The notes beneath the pieces were generated by a model. The model worked only from the letters and a program-made list of their open reading frames with translations. It was not told the origin of the DNA and did not search any database. The translations under genes were made by a program, and so were the position numbers. This document shows positions 53,441-63,365 of a stretch of DNA of 64,000 nucleotides, piece by piece (position 1 is the first letter of the stretch; every line of letters starts with the position of its first letter). Source of the DNA: Megalopta genalis (taxonomy: Eukaryota; Arthropoda; Insecta; Hymenoptera; Halictidae); assembly GCF_051020955.1 (NCBI RefSeq), contig NW_027477085.1, positions 1 to 64,000 on the forward strand. Direction: 5' to 3'.

Positions 53441-54390
53441 ATCAATGCGAAGTTGAAGGCTTAGCTTCAAATCCATGCGAATCAAATGGTTTAGCTGCAA
53501 ATACTTGTGATATACATGATTTAGTTTCAACTGCATGCGAATCAAACGAGTTTGCTTCAAATACATGCAAAACACGTGATTTAGCTTCAAATCAATGCAA
53601 AGTAGAAGGCCTAGCTTCAAATCCATGCGAAACAAATGATTTAGCTTCAAATACTTGCGATATAAATGACATAGCTTCATATGCAGTCGAAACGATCGAG
53701 TTAGCTTCAACTCCATGCGATGCACATGATTTTGCTGCAAATCAATGCGACGTAGAAGGTTTAGCTTCAAATCCATGCAAAACATATGATTTACATGCAA
53801 ATCAATGCGACGTAGAAGTCTTAGCTTCAAATACATGCGAAACATATGATTTAGCTTCAAATACTTGCGATATAATTGATATAGTTTCAAATGCAGACGA
53901 ATCAAACGAGTTAGCTTCAAAAGCCATGTGATACACATGATTTAGCTTCAAGTCAATGCGAAACTCATGATTTAGCTTCAAATCACTGCGATCTAGATGT
54001 ATTACCTTCAAATCCATGCGAAACACATGATTTAGCTTCAAATCAATGCGAAGTAGACGGCCCATCTTCAAATCCATGCGAAACAAATGGTTTAGTTTCA
54101 ACTACTTGTGATATACATGATTTAACTTCATCTGCATGCGATGCAAACGAGTTAGCTTCATATACATGCGATACACATGATTTAGCTACAAACCAATGCG
54201 AAGTAGAAGGTTTAGCTTCAAATCCGCGCGAAACAAATGATTTACATTTAAATATTTGCGATATAAGTGATATAGCTTCGAATGCAGGAGAGACAAATGA
54301 GTTAGCTTCAAATCCATGCGAAACACATGATTTAGCTTCAAATCAATGCGGTGTAGAAGGTTTATCTTCAAATCCGCCCGAAACAAATGA

Positions 54391-54570
54391 TTTAGCTTCA
54401 AATACTTGCGATATAAGTGATATAGCTTCAAATGCTGGCGAAACAAAAGACTTAGCGTCAAATCCATGCGAAACAATTGATTTAGCTTCAAATACTTGCG
54501 ATATAAGTGATATAGCTTCAAATGCTGGCGAAACAAAAGACTTAGCGTCAAATCCATGCGAAACAATTGA
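54391..54570 (+). repeat. 90 bp tandem duplication (three monomers, two units)
   Basis: 54391-54480 and 54481-54570 read the same three monomers (ACTTGCGATATAAGTGA, GCTGGCGAAACAAAAGA, then the CCATGCGAAACAATTGA type). It is private to copy 2 of the ~5 kb unit, so it arose after that amplification or was lost from the others. Confidence 0.9.
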
Positions 54571-56750
54571 TTTAGCTTCAGATACTTGCGATATAAGTGA
54601 TATTGCTTCAAATGCAGACGAAACAAACGAGATAGTATCAAATCCAAACGAAACACATGATTTAGCTACAAATCAATGCGATGTAGAAGGTTTAGTTTCA
54701 AATCCATGCGAAACAAATGATTTAGCTTCAAATACTTGCGATATAAGTGATGTAGATTCAAATGCATGCGAAACCAACCAGATAGCTTCAAGTCCACGCG
54801 AAACACATGATTTAGCTTCAAATCAATGCGAAGTAGATGGCTTAGCTTCAACCCCATGCGAAACACATGATTTAGCTTCAAAAGCCATGCGATACACATG
54901 AATTAGCTTCAAATCCATGCAAAACACATGATTTAGCTTCCAATCCATGCGAAACACATGATTTAGCTTCTAATAAATGCGAAGTATAAGGCTCAGCTTC
55001 AAATCCAAGCGAAACACATGATTTAGCTTCAAAACAATGCGAATTAGAAGGCTTAGCTTCAAATGCATGAGAAACAATTCATTTAGCTTCAGATACTTGC
55101 GGTATAAGTGATATAGCTTCAAATGCAGGGGGAACAAACGACTTAGTTTCAAATCCATGAAAAACACTAGATTTAGCTTCGAATCAAAGCGACGTGGAAG
55201 GTTTAGCTTCTAATCCAAGCGGAACAAACGATTGAGCTTCAAACACTTAGGATATAAGTGATATAGCTTCAAATGCAGACGAATCAAACGAGTTAGCTTC
55301 AAAATCCATGCGAAACACATGACTTAGCTTGAAATCAATGCGAAGTAGATGGATTAGCTTCAAATCCATGCGAAACACATGATTACCTGCAAATCAATGC
55401 GATGTAGAATGTTTAGCTTCAAATCCATGCAAAACAAATGATTTAGCTTCATATACTTGCGATATAAGTGATATAGCTTCAAATGCTGGCGAAACGAACT
55501 TGTTAGCTTCAAATCCATACAAAACACATGATTTAGATGCTAATGAACGCGATCTAGAAGGTTTAGCTACAAATCCAAGCGAAACACTTGATTTAGCCTC
55601 AAATCAATGCGATGTAGATGGATTAGCTTCAAATCCATGCGAAACAAATGATCTAGCTTCAAATACTTGCGATATAAGTGATATAGCTTCAAATGCAGAC
55701 GAATCAAACGAGTTAGCTTCAAATCCATGTAGAACACATGATTTAGCTTCCAATCAAGGCGAAGTAGAAGTCTTAGCTTCAAATCCATGCGAAACAAATT
55801 GTTTAGCTTCAAATACTTGTGATATACATGATTTAGCTTCAACTGCATTCGAAGCAAACGAGTTAGCTCCGAATCCACGAGAAACACATTATTTAGCTTC
55901 AAAACAATGCGAATTAGAAGGCTTAGCTTCAAATCCATGCGAAACGAAAGATTTAGCTGCAATTACTTGCGAATATAAGTGACGTAGCTGCAAACGCAGG
56001 CGAAACAAACGAGTTAGCTACAGATCCATGCGAAACACATGATTTGGGTTCAAATCAATACGAAGTAGAAGGCTTAGCTTCAACCCCATACGAACCGAAT
56101 GATTTAGCTTTAAATACTTGCGAAACAAATGGATTTGCTTCAGATACTTGTGATAAACGTGATTTATATTCAACTCCATGCGAGACAAAAGAATCAGCTT
56201 CAAATCAATGCAATACACATGATTTAGCTTCAAATCAATGCGAAACACATGATTTAGATTGATGTCAATGAGAAGTAGAAGGCTTAGCTTCAAATCCATG
56301 CGAAACAAATGATTTAGCATCAAATACTTGTGATAAACATGATATAGCTTCAACTGCATGCGGAACAAACAAGGTAGCTTCAAATCCATGCGAAACACAT
56401 GATTTAGATTCCAATCAATTTCGAAGTAGAAAGCTTAGCTACGAAACCGTGCGAAACAAATGATTTTGCTTTTAATACTTGCGATATATGTGATATGGCT
56501 TCAAATGCAGGCGAAACAAACGAGTTAACTTCAAACCCGTGCGGAACACATGATTCAGCTTCAAATCAATGCGAAACACATGATTTAGCTTGATGTCAAT
56601 GAGAAGTAGACGGCTTAGCTTCAAATCCAGGCGGAACAAATGGTTTAACTTCAAATTCTTGTGATATACATGATTTAGCTTCAAGTGCATACGAAACAAA
56701 TGTGTGAGTTTCAAATCCAAGCGAAACACATGATTTAGATTGATATCAAT

Positions 56751-57240
56751 GCGGAGTAAAAGTCTTAGCTTCAAATCCATGCGAAACAAATGGTTTAGCT
56801 AGAAATACTTGTGATATACATTATTTAGCTACAACTGCATGCGAAACAAACGAGTTAGCTTCAAATCCATGCGAAACACATGATTTAGCTTCAAATCAAT
56901 GCGATGTAGAAGGTTTAGCTTCAAAACCATGCGAAACAAATGATTGAGCTTCAAACACTTGGGATATGGGTGGTATAGCTCCAACTGCATGCGAAACAAA
57001 CGAGTTACCTTCAAATCCACGCGAAACACATGAGTTAGCTTCAAATCAATGCGATGTAGAAGGTTCAGCTTCAAATCCATGCGACACATATGATTTAGCT
57101 TCAAATACTTACGATATAAGTGATATAGCTTCAAAAGCAGGAGGAACAAACGAGGTAGCTTCAGTTCTATGCGAAACAAATGATTTAGCTTCAAATCAAT
57201 GCGAAGTAGAAGGCTTAGCTTCAAATCCATGCGAAACAAA
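56751..57240 (+). repeat. Patch matching 42861-43350 inside copy 2
   Basis: Copy 2 leaves its copy 1 match at about 56750. GATATCAATGCGGAGTAAAAG replaces GATATCAATGCGAAGTAG of 51830. For ~490 bp it then follows 42861-43350 at an offset of 13,890 bp (463 monomers), including GGATATGGGTGG and ACTTACGATATAAG. It returns to copy 1 (52589 onward, 4,652 bp offset) at GATTCAGCTACAAATAC. The replaced copy 1 stretch is 761 bp and the patch ~490 bp, which accounts for the change of offset by 271 bp. Confidence 0.82.
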
Positions 57241-58092
57241 TGATTCAGCTACAAATACTTGTGATATACATTATTTAGCTACAACTGCATGCGAAACAAA
57301 CGAGTTACCTTCAAATCCACGCGACACACATGAGTTAGCTTCAAATCAATGCGATGTAGAAGGTTAAGCTTCAAATCCATGTGAAACAAATGATTGAGCT
57401 TCAAACACTTGGGTTAAAGGTGATATAGCTTCAACTGCATGCGAAACAAACGAGTTACCTTCAAATCCACGCGAAACACATGAATTGGTTCAAATGAATG
57501 CGATGTAGAAGGTTTAGCTTCAAATCCAAGCGAAACACATGATTTAGCTTCAAATAGTTGCGATATAAGTGATATAGATTCAAATACAGGCGAAACGAAC
57601 GAGTTAGCTTCAAATCCATGCGAAACACATGATTCATTTGCAAATCAATGCCATGTAGAAGGTTCAGCTTCAAATCCATGCGACACATATGATTTAGCTT
57701 CAAATACTTGCGATATAAGTGATATAGCTTCAAAAGCAGGAGGAACAAACGAGGTAGCTTCAGTTCTATGCGAAGCAAATAATTTAGCTTCAAATCAATG
57801 CGAAGTAGAAGGCTTAGCTTCAAATCCATGCGAAACAAATGATTTAGCTACAAATACTTGTGATATACATTATTTAGCTTCAACTGCATGCGAAACAAAC
57901 GAGTTACCTTCAAATCCACGCGAAACACATGAATTGGTTCAAATGAATGCGATGTAGAAGGTTTAGCTTCAAATCCAAGCGAAACACATGATTTAGCTTC
58001 AAATACTTGCGATATAAGTGATATAGCTTCAAAAGCAGGAGGAACAAACGAGGTAGCTTCAGTTCTATGCGAAGCAAATAATTTAGCTTCAA

Positions 58093-61000
58093 ATCAATGC
58101 GAAGTTGAAGGCTTAGCTTCAAATCCATGCGAATCAAATGGTTTAGCTGCAAATACTTGTGATATACATGATTTAGTTTCAACTGCATGCGAATCAAACG
58201 AGTTTGCTTCAAATACATGCAAAACACGTGATTTAGCTTCAAATCAATGCAAAGTAGAAGGCCTAGCTTCAAATCCATGCGAAACAAATGATTTAGCTTC
58301 AAATACTTGCGATATAAATGACATAGCTTCATATGCAGTCGAAACGATCGAGTTAGCTTCAACTCCATGCGATGCACATGATTTTGCTGCAAATCAATGC
58401 GACGTAGAAGGTTTAGCTTCAAATCCATGCAAAACATATGATTTACATGCAAATCAATGCGACGTAGAAGTCTTAGCTTCAAATACATGCGAAACATATG
58501 ATTTAGCTTCAAATACTTGCGATATAATTGATATAGTTTCAAATGCAGACGAATCAAACGAGTTAGCTTCAAAAGCCATGTGATACACATGATTTAGCTT
58601 CAAGTCAATGCGAAACTCATGATTTAGCTTCAAATCACTGCGATCTAGATGTATTACCTTCAAATCCATGCGAAACACATGATTTAGCTTCAAATCAATG
58701 CGAAGTAGACGGCCCATCTTCAAATCCATGCGAAACAAATGGTTTAGTTTCAACTACTTGTGATATACATGATTTAACTTCATCTGCATGCGATGCAAAC
58801 GAGTTAGCTTCATATACATGCGATACACATGATTTAGCTACAAACCAATGCGAAGTAGAAGGTTTAGCTTCAAATCCGCGCGAAACAAATGATTTACATT
58901 TAAATATTTGCGATATAAGTGATATAGCTTCGAATGCAGGAGAGACAAATGAGTTAGCTTCAAATCCATGCGAAACACATGATTTAGCTTCAAATCAATG
59001 CGGTGTAGAAGGTTTATCTTCAAATCCGCCCGAAACAAATGATTTAGCTTCAAATACTTGCGATATAAGTGATATAGCTTCAAATGCTGGCGAAACAAAA
59101 GACTTAGCGTCAAATCCATGCGAAACAATTGATTTAGCTTCAGATACTTGCGATATAAGTGATATTGCTTCAAATGCAGACGAAACAAACGAGATAGTAT
59201 CAAATCCAAACGAAACACATGATTTAGCTACAAATCAATGCGATGTAGAAGGTTTAGTTTCAAATCCATGCGAAACAAATGATTTAGCTTCAAATACTTG
59301 CGATATAAGTGATGTAGATTCAAATGCATGCGAAACCAACCAGATAGCTTCAAGTCCACGCGAAACACATGATTTAGCTTCAAATCAATGCGGTGTAGAA
59401 GGTTTATCTTCAAATCCGCCCGAAACAAATGATTTAGCTTCAAATACTTGCGATATAAGTGATATAGCTTCAAATGCTGGCGAAACAAAAGACTTAGCGT
59501 CAAATCCATGCGAAACAATTGATTTAGCTTCAGATACTTGCGATATAAGTGATATTGCTTCAAATGCAGACGAAACAAACGAGATAGTATCAAATCCAAA
59601 CGAAACACATGATTTAGCTACAAATCAATGCGATGTAGAAGGTTTAGTTTCAAATCCATGCGAAACAAATGATTTAGCTTCAAACACTTGCGATATAAGT
59701 GATGTAGATTCAAATGCATGCGAAACCAACCAGATAGCTTCAAGTCCACGCGAAACACATGATTTAGCTTCAAATCAATGCGAAGTAGATGGCTTAGCTT
59801 CAACCCCATGCGAAACACATGATTTAGCTTCAAAAGCCATGCGATACACATGAATTAGCTTCAAATCCATGCAAAACACATGATTTAGCTTCCAATCCAT
59901 GCGAAACACATGATTTAGCTTCTAATAAATGCGAAGTATAAGGCTCAGCTTCAAATCCAAGCGAAACACATGATTTAGCTTCAAAACAATGCGAATTAGA
60001 AGGCTTAGCTTCAAATGCATGAGAAACAATTCATTTAGCTTCAGATACTTGCGGTATAAGTGATATAGCTTCAAATGCAGGGGGAACAAACGACTTAGTT
60101 TCAAATCCATGAAAAACACTAGATTTAGCTTCGAATCAAAGCGACGTGGAAGGTTTAGCTTCTAATCCAAGCGGAACAAACGATTGAGCTTCAAACACTT
60201 AGGATATAAGTGATATAGCTTCAAATGCAGACGAATCAAACGAGTTAGCTTCAAAATCCATGCGAAACACATGACTTAGCTTGAAATCAATGCGAAGTAG
60301 ATGGATTAGCTTCAAATCCATGCGAAACACATGATTACCTGCAAATCAATGCGATGTAGAATGTTTAGCTTCAAATCCATGCAAAACAAATGATTTAGCT
60401 TCATATACTTGCGATATAAGTGATATAGCTTCAAATGCTGGCGAAACGAACTTGTTAGCTTCAAATCCATACAAAACACATGATTTAGATGCTAATGAAC
60501 GCGATCTAGAAGGTTTAGCTACAAATCCAAGCGAAACACTTGATTTAGCCTCAAATCAATGCGATGTAGATGGATTAGCTTCAAATCCATGCGAAACAAA
60601 TGATCTAGCTTCAAATACTTGCGATATAAGTGATATAGCTTCAAATGCAGACGAATCAAACGAGTTAGCTTCAAATCCATGTAGAACACATGATTTAGCT
60701 TCCAATCAAGGCGAAGTAGAAGTCTTAGCTTCAAATCCATGCGAAACAAATTGTTTAGCTTCAAATACTTGTGATATACATGATTTAGCTTCAACTGCAT
60801 TCGAAGCAAACGAGTTAGCTCCGAATCCACGAGAAACACATTATTTAGCTTCAAAACAATGCGAATTAGAAGGCTTAGCTTCAAATCCATGCGAAACGAA
60901 AGATTTAGCTGCAATTACTTGCGAATATAAGTGACGTAGCTGCAAACGCAGGCGAAACAAACGAGTTAGCTACAGATCCATGCGAAACACATGATTTGGG

Positions 61001-61735
61001 TTCAAATCAATACGAAGTAGAAGGCTTAGCTTCAACCCCATACGAACCGAATGATTTAGCTTTAAATACTTGCGAAACAAATGGATTTGCTTCAGATACT
61101 TGTGATAAACGTGATTTATATTCAACTCCATGCGAGACAAAAGAATCAGCTTCAAATCAATGCAATACACATGATTTAGCTTCAAATCAATGCGAAACAC
61201 ATGATTTAGATTGATGTCAATGAGAAGTAGAAGGCTTAGCTTCAAATCCATGCGAAACAAATGATTTAGCATCAAATACTTGTGATAAACATGATATAGC
61301 TTCAACTGCATGCGGAACAAACAAGGTAGCTTCAAATCCATGCGAAACACATGATTTAGATTCCAATCAATTTCGAAGTAGAAAGCTTAGCTACGAAACC
61401 GTGCGAAACAAATGATTTTGCTTTTAAAACTTGCGATATATGTGATATGGCTTCAAATGCAGGCGAAACAAACGAGTTAACTTCAAACCCGTGCGGAACA
61501 CATGATTCAGCTTCAAATCAATGCGAAACACATGATTTAGCTTGATGTCAATGAGAAGTAGACGGCTTAGCTTCAAATCCAGGCGGAACAAATGGTTTAA
61601 CTTCAAATTCTTGTGATATACATGATTTAGCTTCAAGTGCATACGAAACAAATGTGTGAGTTTCAAATCCAAGCGAAACACATGATTTAGATTGATATCA
61701 ATGCGGAGTAAAAGTCTTAGCTTCAAATCCATGCG
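58093..61735 (+). repeat. ~5 kb tandem amplification, copy 3 (incomplete)
   Basis: Follows copy 2 to about 61735, including the GCGGAGTAAAAGTC junction near 61703, and keeps the 390 bp duplication. It then switches from the copy 2 continuation to CCATGCGACACATATG sequence of the 42 kb type. It is thus truncated by a further recombination junction inside a monomer. One substitution, TTTTAAAACTTGC near 61423 against TTTTAATACTTGC, separates it from copy 2 there. Confidence 0.88.
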
Positions 61736-62720
61736 ACACATATGATTTAGCTTCAAATACTTGCGATATAAGTGATATAGCTTCAAAAGCAGGAGGAACA
61801 AACGAGGTAGCTTCAGTTCTATGCGAAACAAATGATTTAGCTTAAAATCAATGCGATGTAGACGGTTTATCTTCAAATCCATGCGAAACACATGATTCAG
61901 ATGCAGATCAATGCGATGTATAAGGTTTAGCTTCAAATCCATGCCAAACACATGATTTAGCTTCAAATCCATGGGATGTAGAAGGTTTAGCTTCAAATCC
62001 ATGAGAAACAAATGATTTAACTTCAGATACTTGCGATATAAATGATATAGATTCAACTGCATGCGAAAAAAACGATTCAGCTTCAAATCCAAGGGAAACA
62101 CATGATTTAACTTCAAATCAATGCGAAGTAAAAGGCTTAGCTTCAAATCCATGCGAAACGAATGATTTAGCATCAAATGCTTGCGAATATAAGTGATATA
62201 GCATCAAATGCAGGCGAAACAAACGAGTTAGATTCAGATCCATGCGAAACACGTGATTTAGTTGCAAATCAATGCGATGTAGAGGGTTTAGCTTAAAATC
62301 CATGCGATACACAAGATTTAGCTTCAAATCAATGCGATGTAGAAAGTTCACCTTCAAATCCATGCGACGCACATGATTTAGCTTCAAATACTTGCGATAT
62401 AAGTGATATAGCTTCAAAATCTGGAGGAACAAATGAGGTAGCTTCAATTCCATGCGAAACAAATGATTTAGCTTCAAATCAATGCGAAGTAGAGGGCTTA
62501 GCTTCAAATCCATGCGAAACAAATGGTTTAGCTACAAATACTTGTGATATACATTATTTAGCTACAACTGCATGCGAAACAAACGAGTTAGCTTCAAATA
62601 CATGGGATACATATGATTTAGCTTCAAATCAATGCGATGTAGAAGGTTTAGCTTCAAATCCATGCGAAACAAATGATTTAGCTTCAAATCAATGCGGAGT
62701 AGAAGGCTTAGCTTCAAATC
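61736..62720 (+). repeat. Distant copy of ~42.05-42.89 kb with an extra 150 bp HOR
   Basis: The offset to the 42 kb copy is 19,683 bp at the left (GTAGACGGTTTATC, GCAGATCAATGCG) and 19,833 bp at the right (GTAGAAAGTTCACC, GCTTCAAAATCTGG). The 150 bp difference lies at about 62020-62170, where this copy has ACTTGCGATATAAATG, GAAAAAAACGATTC and AAGGGAAACACATG monomers. Those monomers also occur near 7.3 kb and 9.55 kb. Confidence 0.82.
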
Positions 62721-62799
62721 CATGCGAAACAAATGATTTAGCTACAAATACTTGTGATATACATTATTTAGCTACAACTGCATGCGAAACAAACGAGTT

Positions 62800-63365
62800 A
62801 GCTTCAGATCCATGCGAAACACATGATTTAGTTGCAAATCAATGCGATGTAGAGGGTTTAGCTTAAAATCCATGCGAAACAAATGATTTAGCTTCAAATC
62901 AATGCGGAGTAGAAGTCTTAGCTTCAAATCCATGTGAAACAAATGGTTTAGCTACAAATACTTGTGATATACATTATTTAGCTACAACTGCATGCGAAAC
63001 AAACGAGTTAGCTTCAGATCGATGCGAAACACATGATTTAGCTTAAAATCAATGCGATGTAGACGGTTTAGCTTCAAATCCATGCGAAACAAATGATTTT
63101 GCTTCACACACTTGGGATATAGGTGTTATAGCTTCAACTGCATGCGAAACAAACGAGTTACCTTCAAATCCACGCGAAACACATGAGTTAGCTTCAAATC
63201 AATGCGATGTAGAAGGTTTAGCTTCAAATCCATACGAAACAAATGATTGAGGTTCAAACACTTGGCATAAATGTGATATAGCTTCAACTGCATGCGAAAC
63301 AATCGAGTTACCTTCAAATCCACGCGAAACACATGAATTGGTTCAAATAAATGCGATGTAGAAGG
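62800..63365 (+). repeat. Distant copy of ~41.17-41.73 kb (offset 21,634 bp)
   Basis: Aligns without indel to 41166-41731, including GTAGAGGGTTTAGCTTAAAATC, CAGATCGATGCG, CACACACTTGGGATATAGG, GGCATAAATGTG and the closing GAATTGGTTCAAATAAATG. The change to AAATAAATG is found only in this copy and at 41.7 kb among the marker sites I checked. After 63365 the sequence moves to other sources; from about 63601 it resembles 41850-42210. Confidence 0.82.

Larger units (their letters stand above)
53441..58092 (+). repeat. ~5 kb tandem amplification, copy 2 (4,652 bp)
   Basis: Matches copy 1 at 4,923 bp offset across about 54666-56750 and copy 3 at 4,652-4,952 bp. It differs from copy 1 by the single-copy state of the 390 bp block, by a 90 bp internal duplication at 54391-54570, and by a replaced segment at 56751-57240. 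Variants such as GTATTACCTTC near 54001 are shared with copy 3 and not copy 1, so copies 2 and 3 are the closest pair. Confidence 0.9.
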
